Assembly (NCBI GenBank): GCA_027452145.1
Contig: DAIDHB010000501.1
Span: 1-64,000, forward strand
Length of the DNA stretch: 64,000 nt
From: Planctomycetales bacterium
GTDB taxonomy: Bacteria; Planctomycetota; Planctomycetia; Isosphaerales; Isosphaeraceae
Reading direction: 5' to 3'
Of the stretch, positions 37,358 through 46,990 are shown piece after piece (the stretch's first letter is position 1; every line of letters begins with the position of its first letter). The notes below the pieces were generated by a model. It was not told where the DNA came from. It searched no databases and saw only the letters and a list, made by a program, of their open reading frames with translations. Position numbers and translations under genes: made by a program.

Positions 37358-38866
37358 ATGGAGTCGAACGCGATGCGGCCGATGGGGATCGCGGCATGGG
37401 GATTGGCCCTCGTCCTCTCGACGTCCGGATCGGCCTTCGACCGCCCGGGCGCAGCCCTGGCGGACGCCGCCGAGAAGGGGGATCGGGCGGCCGTCCGGAT
37501 GCTCCTGGAGCGCGGCGAGGACCCCAAGGCCACCCAGGCCGACGGCATGACGGCCCTGCACTGGGCGGCCTATCGCGACGATCTCGAGACCGCCAGGCTC
37601 CTGGTCGACGCCGGGGCCGACGCCCGGGCCGCGAACCGTTACGGCGTGACGCCCCTGCCGATCGCCTGCGCGAACGGAGACGGGGCCATGGTCGAGCTCC
37701 TGCTCGGAGCCGGGGCCGACCCGAACACCACACTCCGCGGCGGCGAGAGTGTGCTGATGACCGCCGCCCGGACGGGGAAGCCCGAGCCCGTGAGGGTGTT
37801 GCTCGCCCGCGGGGCCGACGTCAACGCAAAGGAGCGGCGCGGTCAGACGGCCCTGATGTGGGCGGCGGCCGAGGGCCATGTCGAGGTCGTCCGGATGCTG
37901 CTCGAGGCCGGGGCGGACTTCCGTACGCCGCTCCCGTCGGGCTTCACGCCCCTGGCCTTCGCGGTGCGCGAGGGGCGGGCGGAGGTCGTCCGCGTCCTGC
38001 TGAAGGCCGGGGCCGACGTCAACGAGGCCATGAAGCCGAAGCGGACCGGGGGACGAAGCCCGGCGCGGGGGACCTCGCCGCTGATCCTGGCCGTGGAGAA
38101 CGGCCACTTCGAGCTGGCGGCCGCCCTGCTGGAGGCGGGCGCCAACCCGAACGACCAGCGGTCCGGCTTCACGGCCCTCCATACCCTGACGTGGGTCCGC
38201 AAGCCGAACCGCGGCGACGACGAGAGCGGCGACCCGGCCCCGATCGGGTCGGGGAGCCTGACCAGCCTCCAGCTCGTGAAGAAGCTCGTGGAGCACGGCG
38301 CGGACGTCAACGCCCGGCTCGAGCGAGGACAGTCGGGCCGCGGCGTCCTCAGCCGGGTCGGCGCCACGCCGTTTTTGCTCGCCTCGATGACGGCGGACGT
38401 GCCGCTCATGAGAGTGCTCCTCGAGCACGGCGCCGACCCGAAGATCCCCAACGCCACCCACAGCACGCCGCTGATGGCCGCCGCCGGGCTGGGATGCCTC
38501 GCCCCGACCGAGGAGGCCGGGACCGAGGACGAGGCGGTCGAGGCGGTCAAGCTCGCGATCGAGCTCGGCAACGACGTCAACGCCGTCGACGACAACGGCG
38601 AGACCGCGATGCACGGCGCCGCGTACAAGAACTTCCCGAAGGTCGTCCGGCTCCTCGCCGAAAAGGGTGCCAGGGTCGAGGTGTGGAACCGCAAGGACCG
38701 GTACGGGTGGACCCCGATGTCGATCGCGGAGGGCCACCGGCCGGGCAACTTCAAGCCCTCGCCCGAGACCATCGACGCGCTCCGTCGCGTGATGCACGCG
38801 GCCGGCGTCGCCCCGGCCCCGGACCGGGCACCCTCAGGGCCCCGCGAGGGGTCACCAGCGGCCTGA
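37358..38866 (+). CDS. Secreted ankyrin-repeat protein
   Basis: The 502-residue protein has a signal-like start (MRPMGIAAWGLALVLSTSG) and about nine to ten ankyrin repeats, for example DGMTALHWAAYRDDLETARL, GQTALMWAAAEGHVEVVRML and GETAMHGAAYKNFPKVVRLL. Ankyrin repeats bind proteins. It is only 39 nt behind the DUF1552 gene; the trio DUF1592-DUF1552-ankyrin occurs in other planctomycetes, so it may be a partner of the two preceding proteins. Confidence 0.92.
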   Translation: MESNAMRPMGIAAWGLALVLSTSGSAFDRPGAALADAAEKGDRAAVRMLLERGEDPKATQADGMTALHWAAYRDDLETARLLVDAGADARAANRYGVTPLPIACANGDGAMVELLLGAGADPNTTLRGGESVLMTAARTGKPEPVRVLLARGADVNAKERRGQTALMWAAAEGHVEVVRMLLEAGADFRTPLPSGFTPLAFAVREGRAEVVRVLLKAGADVNEAMKPKRTGGRSPARGTSPLILAVENGHFELAAALLEAGANPNDQRSGFTALHTLTWVRKPNRGDDESGDPAPIGSGSLTSLQLVKKLVEHGADVNARLERGQSGRGVLSRVGATPFLLASMTADVPLMRVLLEHGADPKIPNATHSTPLMAAAGLGCLAPTEEAGTEDEAVEAVKLAIELGNDVNAVDDNGETAMHGAAYKNFPKVVRLLAEKGARVEVWNRKDRYGWTPMSIAEGHRPGNFKPSPETIDALRRVMHAAGVAPAPDRAPSGPREGSPAA

Positions 38867-38871
38867 TATCG

Positions 38872-39850
38872 ATGAACGACCCGACCGGCATCGCCGCGGT
38901 GACGATCGACGGCCATCAGTACGTCCACGTGACGGCCGCCGGCAGTAACGCCGTGGACGAGTTCGCCGTCGACCCGACAAGCGGCCAGCTCTCGTTCAAG
39001 GGGACGGTTTCTTTCCTGCTCAGTGACTTCCAGGCGGTCGTCGCTGCCGACGTCCCGAATCAGGGCGAATTCCTCTACACCGACGGCCAGTTCGTCTTCG
39101 TCACCGCGTCCGTGGACAAATCGCTGACCGTCTTCGAGCAGGGCGCCGGCGGCCTCCAGTTCGACCAGCTCCTGCGCGGGGTGGACGGGCTCGACGAGCC
39201 GTCCGGCCTGGCGATCAGCGCCGTCGGTCCCACCGATTACACGGTCGATGTCGCCTCGCAGGCCGGCTTCGGCCTGAACACGGGCGGCCTGGTCCAGTTC
39301 GACGTGCAGCCTCCGTCCCAGCAGAAGCCCATCTCGCTGGCGATCCAGTACGATTCCGTCAGCTCTGGCGGGTCGCCTGGCGGGCGATTCGCCGGCCTGA
39401 CCCTGAGCACGGGCTCGGCCGGCGGCCCGTAAACCGTCACCCAGGACCAGGGCGTCACGCTGGCCGCTACCGCCACGGCGCCGTCGCAGGCACTCGCGGC
39501 CGGCGATCCGTCCACGCTGAATGCCTCGTTCACCCAGCCCGGCTTCGACGCCAACGGCTTCATCGAGACCTACAAGGCCGCGATCGACTGGGGCGTCCCG
39601 GTGACCGTCACCGTGGACGACAACCAGGGTAATTCGGCGACGGGCACCTTCAACGTGACCGTCGACAACGTGGCGCCCACCGTCGCCGCCGGACCCGGCC
39701 AGCAGGCCGGCCCGGGCGTCGCGGTTGTCATCGACTCGACGTTCAGCGACCCCGGCTTCCTCGTCGCCGGCGCCTCCGAGACCTATCAGGCCACCGCCGC
39801 CTGGGACGACGGCTCGACCTCGGTCGGTGACGTCCCGGCCTTCCGCGATC
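38872..39850 (+). pseudogene. Ruins of a large secreted propeller/Ig-like (PKD-type) protein
   Basis: The frame from 38872 encodes propeller-like sequence (VTAAGSNAVDEFAVDPTSGQ) and stops at a TAA (39430-39432). The same frame then continues with Ig-like repeat sequence (GTFNVTVDNVAPTVAAGPGQ, SDPGFLVAGASETYQATAAW) up to about 39850, where it ends abruptly. Within the second part, AIDWGVPVTVTVDD appears to miss the usual DG segment, suggesting an internal deletion. No signal peptide or LEPR motif is left at the start. The remnant is a gene fragment with a nonsense codon and deletions. Confidence 0.75.
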
Positions 39851-39904
39851 CGGACGCCGCCCTCTCGGACCGGATGCTCGCCGGGATGCTGGGGCGGGGC
39901 GTCC

Positions 39905-40062
39905 TCACACTCCGCCACGGCCCGGAAGTATCGGCTCCGGCATTCCGGTGTGCCGAAGGGGCCGCGGTAGACGTCGCGGCCGTTCAGTCGGACGACGCCC
40001 TGACCGCTGGCCCTGTGAGGCGACGGTTTCGGATACCGATCCGCGTTTTGAGGAAAGACACG
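39905..40062 (-). pseudogene. Tyrosine-recombinase (integrase) N-terminal remnant
   Basis: Read on the minus strand, from about 40062 the frame gives RYPKPSPHRASGQGVVRLNG and RDVYRGPFGTPECRSRY, the pattern of the N-terminal SAM-like domain of planctomycete tyrosine integrases (K.SGQAVV.L.GRD.YLG.YGT). No start codon or catalytic domain is present. It lies 120 nt from the tRNA-Cys gene, a possible former attachment site. Confidence 0.55.
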
Positions 40063-40183
40063 ATGCGGGCACCCACTTTCTCAGTACGTCCTGGTGAGGA
40101 CATCCAGGGAAACGGGCCGCACTGCCTTTGGGGCCAGGTACGCATCTCATGCGTTCGGCCGGACTTAGGATTTACGCATCAAG

Positions 40184-40255
40184 AGGCGCCGCCCGGATTC
40201 GAACCGGGGAATGACCGCTTTGCAGGCGGTTGCCTTACCACTTGGCTACGGCGCC
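40184..40255 (-). tRNA. tRNA-Cys (GCA)
   Basis: On the minus strand GGCGCCG pairs with CGGCGCC to form the acceptor stem. The D-arm is GCCAAGTGGTAAGGC, the anticodon stem ACCGC/GCGGT carries the loop CTGCAAA with anticodon GCA, and the T-arm is CCCGG-TTCGAAT-CCGGG. The discriminator base is T, as usual for tRNA-Cys. CCA is not encoded. Confidence 0.95.
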
Positions 40256-40340
40256 GGAGGGTCCATCTTAGCGGGCGGCTTCCTTCGTCGGCAAGACCGC
40301 TTCGGGGCACCGATTTGAGCGCGGAAGCCCGGTCGCCGAG

Positions 40341-41378
40341 TCAGCGGCCGGATGTCCCCCTCACATCGAGCGTCCGTCCGAGCGGGCCGGCGAGGGCCTC
40401 GAGCTGGCCGAGCAGCCGCTCGAACCGGGCGAAATCCAGCGTCTGGGCGCCGTCGGAACGGGCGTGGTCGGGGTCGGGATGCACCTCGATCAGCAGGCCG
40501 TCGGCGCCGGCGGCCAGGGCGGCCAGGGCCATCGGCGGGACATAATCGCGCCGGCCCGTCCCGTGGCTCGGGTCCACCAGGACCGGCAAGTGCGACATCG
40601 CCTTCGCCGGCGGGATCACCGAGAGGTCCAGCGTGTTGCGGCTGTGGTCCGAGAACGTCCGGACCCCGCGCTCGCAGAGGATCACCTCGTAGTTCCCGCC
40701 CGACAGGAGGTATTCCGCCGACATCAGCCACTCCTCCAGCGTCGCCGAGAGCCCGCGCTTGAGCAGCACCGGCTTGCGCGCCCGCGAGAGCCGCCTCAGC
40801 AGGCTGAAATTCTGCATGTTCCGCGCACCGACCTGGATGATGTCCGCGACCTCCTCCACCGCGTCGGCGTTCTCGGTGTCCATCAGCTCCGTGACGATCC
40901 CGATCCCCGTCCGCTCGCGGACGCGGCGGAGGATCTCCAGGCCCTCGTGGCCCAGTCCCTGGAAGGCGTACGGGCTCGTCCTCGGCTTGAACGCCCCCGC
41001 GCGGAGGAACCGCACGCCCCGCTCCATCAGCCAGTCCGCCGTGCGGAAGATCAGCTCCTCGTCCTCCACCGAGCATGGCCCCGCGATCACCGTGAACGCC
41101 CCGGCGCCGAAGGTGCCTTGCGGCAGCCGGACGACCGTATCGTGCTCGTGCATCTCGCGGCTGGCGAGCTTGTACGGCTTCGTGACCCGGATCAATTCCC
41201 GCACGCCCGGCAGGACCTCGAGCGTCCGCGAGTCGACCATCCCCGTGTTCCCGGTGATCCCGATCGCCGTCCGGGTCGGCCCGGGCATCGGGTGCGGCGT
41301 CAGGCCCAGCTCCTTGATCGCCGCCAGCACCCGCTCGATCTGCTCGACGGTGGAATGACTCTGCATCACGACCAGCAT
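40341..41378 (-). CDS. aroF: 3-Deoxy-7-phosphoheptulonate (DAHP) synthase
   Basis: The enzyme condenses phosphoenolpyruvate and erythrose 4-phosphate in the first step of aromatic amino acid synthesis. The 345-residue protein has an N-terminal ferredoxin-like regulatory region (MLVVMQSHSTVEQIERVL) as in Thermotoga-type enzymes, and the barrel with AGPCSVEDEE, FLRAGAFKPRTSPYAFQG, GARNMQNFSLL, LKRGLSATLEEWL, CERGVRTF and DPSHGTGRRDYV. I chose the ATG at 41378; upstream in-frame starts would add unrelated sequence. It stands alone between tRNA-Cys and a Gly-rich protein. Confidence 0.93.
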   Translation of the reverse strand: MLVVMQSHSTVEQIERVLAAIKELGLTPHPMPGPTRTAIGITGNTGMVDSRTLEVLPGVRELIRVTKPYKLASREMHEHDTVVRLPQGTFGAGAFTVIAGPCSVEDEELIFRTADWLMERGVRFLRAGAFKPRTSPYAFQGLGHEGLEILRRVRERTGIGIVTELMDTENADAVEEVADIIQVGARNMQNFSLLRRLSRARKPVLLKRGLSATLEEWLMSAEYLLSGGNYEVILCERGVRTFSDHSRNTLDLSVIPPAKAMSHLPVLVDPSHGTGRRDYVPPMALAALAAGADGLLIEVHPDPDHARSDGAQTLDFARFERLLGQLEALAGPLGRTLDVRGTSGR

Positions 41379-41539
41379 GACTCGTCTCCCTGGCCTTCCC
41401 CACCCACCGGCGCGCGAAACGGCCCGATCCGGTGCGCCTCCATCATAACGGATGCGCCCCGGGTCGGGCCGTCGAACTCTCTCTCCTCCCCGGCCGCCTG
41501 ACTGATTGACCGGACGGACGGACGGGCGGCTCGGCTCAT

Positions 41540-41953
41540 TCATCGCCAGCCGCGGCGATAGCCATACCCGCCGTGGTAGCCGCCGTGATGGCGCCAGCCG
41601 TCGCGATCCCAGTCGTAACCCCTGCCATAGTAGCCCCTGCCGTAGCCGCCGCCGTAATAGCCCCTGCCGTAGTAGCCGCCGCCGTAGTAGCCGCCGCCCA
41701 CCATCGGAGCGCCCACGACCACCGGCCGCTGCACCACGACCGGCGCGCCGACGACCACCGGCGCCCCGACCACCCCGCCGTAGCTGTAATAGCCCGGGTA
41801 GCCGAACCCGCCGAGGCCGTATCCGCCCGGGGTGAACCCGCCCCCGGCGAATCCGAAACCGAACGCCTGGGCATGCGCGGAGCCCGCCCCGAACCCGAAC
41901 AGCCCCACCGCCATCGCGCCGGCCAGCACCACGGATCGACCGATCGTCTTCAT
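41540..41953 (-). CDS. Gly/Tyr-rich secreted protein
   Basis: The 137-residue protein has a signal peptide ending near SAHAQA, then a Gly/Tyr-rich region with repeated GYYGGGYYGRGYYG units and VVVGAPVVV stretches, and a His/Arg-rich end. Composition is like other planctomycete surface or cell-wall proteins. No domain or catalytic motif. The repeated codons create long frames on other strands, which are shadows. Confidence 0.7.
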   Translation of the reverse strand: MKTIGRSVVLAGAMAVGLFGFGAGSAHAQAFGFGFAGGGFTPGGYGLGGFGYPGYYSYGGVVGAPVVVGAPVVVQRPVVVGAPMVGGGYYGGGYYGRGYYGGGYGRGYYGRGYDWDRDGWRHHGGYHGGYGYRRGWR

Positions 41954-42276
41954 CGTACTGTCCCCTCACATGGTCTCGTGGAACCCCGGCCTCTCGCCGG
42001 AGCCGCTTCGTGCGTCCCCGGCCGGATTGCCCGGCCGCGAGGACCACCACCTGTAGTACGTCGTTCCCGCCGAAAAGGAGCAATCCTCGACCGGCCGGAC
42101 GACCGGAGGGGCGGCGCGGCCGGCCGCAAGTCTCACGGATGTCTCCGTTAAGGGCCCGGCCGATCGGTTGGCGGGCCGAGGAATGGATGCCCCGCTTGAG
42201 CGTCGGCCCCGGGGCGCCCACAATGGTGATCATTCATCCGCCAGGGAACCCGACGAACCGAGGGCGAGCCGCGACC

Positions 42277-44100
42277 ATGACGACGACCGAGACCTGGGGC
42301 GAGGACGACTGGGACGCGATCGAGGACCAGCCGAGGCCGGCGGAATCCGCCGACCCGGACGGCGAGATGACGACGGGCGAGGACCGATCGGCGGGTCTCA
42401 GGCGGCGGGCCGTCCTGAAGGGCCTGGCGGCCCTGGCCGCAGGCACGATCACCTTCCGCCGCGCGCTGGCCGTGCAGGCCGAGCAGGCGGCCGGCCGCGT
42501 GACGGCCGAGATGGTCAAGCAGGCGGAGTGGATCGCCGGAATCGACTTCACCGACGAGGAGCGCGCCGACATCGCGCGCTCGCTCGACGAGAGCCTCCGC
42601 TCGTTCGAGCAGCTCCGCAAGGTCGACGTCGGCTACGACGTCGCGCCGGCGCTGACCTTCTTCCCCTCCCCGCCGCGGCCGGCTGCCGCGGTCGCGCGCA
42701 ACCGGGCGACTCCGGTCGACCCTCGGATGCCCGCGCGGCCGGGCTCGGACGAGCAGCTCGCCTTCCTGCCGGTGACCGAGCTGTCGAAGCTGGTGCGGAC
42801 CCGCAAGGTCGGCTCGGTCGAGTTGACGCGGCTGTATCTCGCCCGGCTCGAGCGGTTCAACCCGCTGCTCAACTGCGTCGTGACGCTGATGCCCGAGCTG
42901 GCGATGAAGCAGGCGAAGCAGGCGGACCGCGAGATCGCCGCCGGCCGGTATCGCGGCCCGCTCCACGGGATTCCCTGGGGCGCCAAGGACCTGATCGCCT
43001 ACCCGGGCTATCCGACGACCTGGGGCGCGACGCCGTTCAAGGACCGGGTGATCGACGTCAAGGCCACCGTGGCCGCGCGGCTCGAGGAGGCCGGGGCGGT
43101 GCTGGTGGCGAAGCTATCGCTGGGCGCACTGGCGATGGGCGACCAGTGGTTCCGCGGCCAGACGCGCAGCCCGTGGGACCCGCGGACGGGCTCGAGCGGC
43201 TCGTCGGCCGGCTCGGCGGCGGCGGCCGCCGCCGGGCTCGTCGGCTTCGCGATCGGCAGCGAGACGCTCGGCAGCATCGTCTCGCCCTGCCGCGCGTGCG
43301 GCGCGTCGGGGCTGCGGCCCACGTTCGGCCGGGTCAGCCGGCACGGCTGCATGACGCTCTCGTGGTCGATGGACAAGATCGGGCCGATCGCGCGCTCGGT
43401 TGAGGACTGCGCGCTGGTCTTCGACGCGATCCACGGCGCCGACGGGCTCGACGCCGCGGCGGTCGACCAGCCGTTCGCCTGGCCGGCCCCGGTCGACCTC
43501 GCGCGGCTGAAGGTCGGATATGTCGAGGACCCCCGCCAGCCGACCGACGGCCGAGCCGACCTGCACCTGATGCGCCAGCTCGGCTTCGAGCTCGTGCCGA
43601 TGACGTTCCCGACCGAGCTGCCGGTGCGGGCCATCACGATGATGCTCGGCACCGAGGCCGCCGCCGCCTTCGACGAGATCACCCGGCGGCACGTCACCGA
43701 GGGGCTGAACTCCTGGCCCAGCACCTTCCGCCGCGGGCAATTCGTCCCGGCCGTCGAGTACATCCGCGCGGCGCGGGTGCGGACCAAGCTGATGCAGGCC
43801 ATGGCCGAACGAATGGAGAAGGTCGACCTGTACGTCGGCTCGGGACTCGACCTGCCGATCACCAACCTGACCGGGCATCCGACGGTCGTCTTCCCGGTCG
43901 GCTTCCGCGACCGCGAGGGGCGTCCGATGCCCGGCTCGATCACGCTCACCGGCCGGCTGTTCGACGAGTCGACGATCCTGGCCGTGGCGCACGCCGCCCA
44001 GCAGGCCGCCCGGGAGAACCTCGCCCCGCCGCCGGTGGCGAGGTTCCTGGCCGAGGGCCCGGCCGACGACCATCGGGCCGGGTCCGCGGGGAGCCATTGA
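42277..44100 (+). CDS. Amidase-signature family hydrolase
   Basis: The 607-residue protein has a twin-arginine-like N-terminus (RRRAVLKGLAALAAG near residues 46-60) and an amidase-signature core: the catalytic Lys in GIPWGAKDLIA near residue 237, the Ser-rich GSSGSSAGSAA near 307 and the nucleophile region GSETLGSIVSP near 329. The family cleaves amides, from GatA to peptide amidases. The substrate is unknown; an exported enzyme argues against GatA. Without the cis-Ser and Lys context in a structure, activity is likely but not certain. Confidence 0.88.
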   Translation: MTTTETWGEDDWDAIEDQPRPAESADPDGEMTTGEDRSAGLRRRAVLKGLAALAAGTITFRRALAVQAEQAAGRVTAEMVKQAEWIAGIDFTDEERADIARSLDESLRSFEQLRKVDVGYDVAPALTFFPSPPRPAAAVARNRATPVDPRMPARPGSDEQLAFLPVTELSKLVRTRKVGSVELTRLYLARLERFNPLLNCVVTLMPELAMKQAKQADREIAAGRYRGPLHGIPWGAKDLIAYPGYPTTWGATPFKDRVIDVKATVAARLEEAGAVLVAKLSLGALAMGDQWFRGQTRSPWDPRTGSSGSSAGSAAAAAAGLVGFAIGSETLGSIVSPCRACGASGLRPTFGRVSRHGCMTLSWSMDKIGPIARSVEDCALVFDAIHGADGLDAAAVDQPFAWPAPVDLARLKVGYVEDPRQPTDGRADLHLMRQLGFELVPMTFPTELPVRAITMMLGTEAAAAFDEITRRHVTEGLNSWPSTFRRGQFVPAVEYIRAARVRTKLMQAMAERMEKVDLYVGSGLDLPITNLTGHPTVVFPVGFRDREGRPMPGSITLTGRLFDESTILAVAHAAQQAARENLAPPPVARFLAEGPADDHRAGSAGSH

Positions 44101-44145
44101 ACGGCGCGACCGACGGGCGGGCGGGCCCGGCCCCGGGCGTTCCGG

Positions 44146-46725
44146 TCAGCCGTGATGCCCGTGACGGCGGGCCTCGGCCCGCGTCAGGGTCCTCGGCAGA
44201 TGCGCGAGGGTCCTCAGCCCGACGTAGTAATTCGCCGACGTGCTGGCGAAGTACGACGGGTTTCCATTGTATCGAACGTAGATATATTTATTCGACACCT
44301 TCGGCGGGAACTGTAGCAGCGTGGCGACGCCGTTGACGAGCGGGACGGACTGATAGAACGCCCGGCCGTTGATGAAGAAGGTGACCGACCCGGGCGGGTA
44401 GCCCGATCCCGGCGCGATGGGCTGCACTTCCGCCCGGATCTCGACCTTCACCAGCCTGCCGTGGCGGCGGATCGGCAGCAGGGTGATGATCGGCTGCGTC
44501 CCGGCGGCCGTGACGTACTGGGTCAGCGTGGAGGACTGGCTGCTCTGGAACGGCGCGTTGGCGAGGAAGACGGCGGTGACCGCGTGCGCCCCGTACGCCA
44601 GGTCCGAGGTGGTGAAGCTGGCCTGGCCGGTGGAGGCGTTCAGCGGCACCAGGTCCGCGAGGGCGTTGTCCACGACGAAAGCGACCGAGCCCGTCGGCTG
44701 GCCGACGCCCAGGCTCGCCGGGTGGACGGTCGCCGTGAAGGTGATTGGCGACCCGACCGCCGCGTATTGCTGCGACGTCGAGAGCGTGGTGGTCGTCGCG
44801 GTCGAGGTCACCACGCTGAGCGTGCCCGGCAGGTCGGTGATGCTGTAGTTCTGCGCGGCGCCGCCGGTGATGTTGATCGGATAGGTGCCCGGCGGGCTGG
44901 CGGACGTGGCCGTCGTCGAGAGGGTCGGCTGGGTCGTCAGCACGGAGGTCGTGTCGGTGCCCAGGAAGCCCTTGGCCGAGTAGGTCAGGGTCGGGACCGG
45001 GCCACCGTAGTTCATCGTCTGGTTGTTCGCGATGAGGGTCAGCGGCGCCGGCGTGATGGCGGCCATCAGCCCGGTCGGCTGCTGGAGGACGTAATTCGTC
45101 GCATTCGGGCCCTGGAGCGACAGGCCGCTGACCGTCACCGGGATGCCGGCGCCGACATTGGGGCTGGCGAAGGTCCCGGTCGCACTGAGCGTATTGAGCG
45201 AGACCTGGTCGTTGAACAGCACGCCGCTAAGCGCCGCGGCGGAGGTGTCGAGCACCGCGAGGGTCGTGGTGTCGTATTCCTTGTTCTGGGCCGTGACGCC
45301 CGAGACGGTCAGCGTGGCCGGGTTCACGGTCAACGCGACGGGCGACGACGTGCTCCCCGCGTAGGTGAAGTCGGTCGCCGTCGGGACGAAGACGGCATAG
45401 AGCTGGTGCCCGGTCGGGCTGACGCCCAGGTTGTTGATCGAGGTCGAGGCCTGGCCGGTGGTCGTGTTCACCGGGGCGCTGGCGATCTCGACGCCGCCGG
45501 CGCCCGGGTTGCCGTCGAAGAACTCCACCGTGCCCGTCGGGATGCCCAGCGACCCGTTGACCTGGGCGGTCATGCTGAAGGGCTGGCCGTAGGTGACGGG
45601 CCCGATGATCGGCAGGAGCGAGGTGGTGGACGGGGCATTCACGACGGTCAGCACCACGTCGCGCCCGGCCCCGCTGGTACCGAGGTAGCTGATCCGGAAC
45701 AGCGAATTGCCCAGGTTCACGGCGCCCCCCTCGGGGAGCCCGGCGAAGACGCCGGTGATGGGCGCGCTGGTCCCGTTCTTGACGATCGTCAACTGCTGAC
45801 TGGGCGCCGGCGTGTAGTCCGGGCCGAGCGTGGCGCTGAGCTTCGCGCCGCCGAGGGTGATCGTGCCGGCGGAGGAATTCACGGCGAGCTGGGTGTACCC
45901 GGTTGCCCCGTTGCCCGGGGTCGTCCCGTCGAGAATCGCGACGTACGAGGACGCGCTGTCGAGCGCCACGCTGCCGTTGGCCGTCAGCACGCTGGGGCTC
46001 GTATGGCCCGGGCTGATCGTCCCGCCCACGCTGGTGATCGCCCCCACGCTGCCGTTGCCGCCCAGCGTGCCGCCGTTGTCCTGGACGCCGGCGATGGTGC
46101 CGTCGACCAGCAGCGTCGTGCCCGAGGCCACCGTGGTCGTGCCGGTGAAGGTGTTCAAGTCGAAGAGGTCGACCGTGCCGCCACCGGAAACGCTCAGGCC
46201 CACCGTCCCGGTCGGGCCGCCCGTTTCCGACAGGACGCCCTTGATGTCGAGCTCGGTGCCGGGGGCCACCGAGACCGGCGTCGCGGCGGCCGTGAGGGTC
46301 GTGTTGATCGAGTAGGTCGAGATCCCGGTGTAGCTGGCCGAGAACCCGCCGGTCAGGGTGAGCGTGTTCGTCGTCGGGGATGCCGGGGCCAGCGAATAGC
46401 CCGGCGCCTCGATCGTGATCCCGCTGAACGAAGTCCCGCCGGCGAGGTCGTCGACCGTGGTGAAATTCGTCGCCGTGGACGGGAAGACCAGGGCATCGCC
46501 GGCCACCGGCGTGGTCCCCGCCTGCCAGTTGGACCCGACGCTCCAGTTGCTGCTGGTGCCGCCCGTCCAGACGTCGACATTGGACAGGACCACCCGCGTC
46601 TCGAGGCCCTCGATCACGGGCCGATGGCCGCGGCGCACGGCCGGGCCGCGACGGCGGGCCGCCCATCCGCTCGCGACGGTCTCCCGGACCCGCCCCGCCC
46701 GCTCACCCCAGAATGATCCCAGCAT
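44146..46725 (-). CDS. Secreted LEPR-XLL protein with autotransporter-like repeats and MBG/Ig-like domains
   Basis: The 859-residue protein has the LEPR-XLL-type motif IEGLETRVVLS near residues 38-48 after a basic start, marking it as a planctomycete surface protein. Residues ~60-330 resemble autotransporter-associated beta-strand repeats (GTFTGTTTVASGTTLLVDGT type). Ig-like and MBG domains follow (VEFFDGNPGAGG; LTVSGVTAQNKEYDTTTLAV; NNQTMNYGGPVPTLTYSAKG). The C-terminus is basic (RAEARRHGHHG). It is likely an adhesin or cell-surface structural protein. The start ATG is at 46725. Confidence 0.85.
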   Translation of the reverse strand: MLGSFWGERAGRVRETVASGWAARRRGPAVRRGHRPVIEGLETRVVLSNVDVWTGGTSSNWSVGSNWQAGTTPVAGDALVFPSTATNFTTVDDLAGGTSFSGITIEAPGYSLAPASPTTNTLTLTGGFSASYTGISTYSINTTLTAAATPVSVAPGTELDIKGVLSETGGPTGTVGLSVSGGGTVDLFDLNTFTGTTTVASGTTLLVDGTIAGVQDNGGTLGGNGSVGAITSVGGTISPGHTSPSVLTANGSVALDSASSYVAILDGTTPGNGATGYTQLAVNSSAGTITLGGAKLSATLGPDYTPAPSQQLTIVKNGTSAPITGVFAGLPEGGAVNLGNSLFRISYLGTSGAGRDVVLTVVNAPSTTSLLPIIGPVTYGQPFSMTAQVNGSLGIPTGTVEFFDGNPGAGGVEIASAPVNTTTGQASTSINNLGVSPTGHQLYAVFVPTATDFTYAGSTSSPVALTVNPATLTVSGVTAQNKEYDTTTLAVLDTSAAALSGVLFNDQVSLNTLSATGTFASPNVGAGIPVTVSGLSLQGPNATNYVLQQPTGLMAAITPAPLTLIANNQTMNYGGPVPTLTYSAKGFLGTDTTSVLTTQPTLSTTATSASPPGTYPINITGGAAQNYSITDLPGTLSVVTSTATTTTLSTSQQYAAVGSPITFTATVHPASLGVGQPTGSVAFVVDNALADLVPLNASTGQASFTTSDLAYGAHAVTAVFLANAPFQSSQSSTLTQYVTAAGTQPIITLLPIRRHGRLVKVEIRAEVQPIAPGSGYPPGSVTFFINGRAFYQSVPLVNGVATLLQFPPKVSNKYIYVRYNGNPSYFASTSANYYVGLRTLAHLPRTLTRAEARRHGHHG

Positions 46726-46990
46726 CGGCCCCCCTCCCTAATCTCCGGACGTCCGTCCCTATCCCTACCACCCCACGGGCCAGCCGGCACCGGGGTCTCG
46801 TCGGCCTCGGGTGCGCGACTGGCCGGCCACCGCCCGCCGGCCTCGCGGCGGCGAGGACGGGGGATCGCAATCCCGGGCGGGAGGGTGGCGCGGGTTCTCC
46901 CGGGCGACCGGGAGAGTCCATGTTCATTCTAACCGCGCCTTCTCGTCCAGGTCCGCGACGGAAGGCGTTCGGACCGGCCGCCCGATCGCA

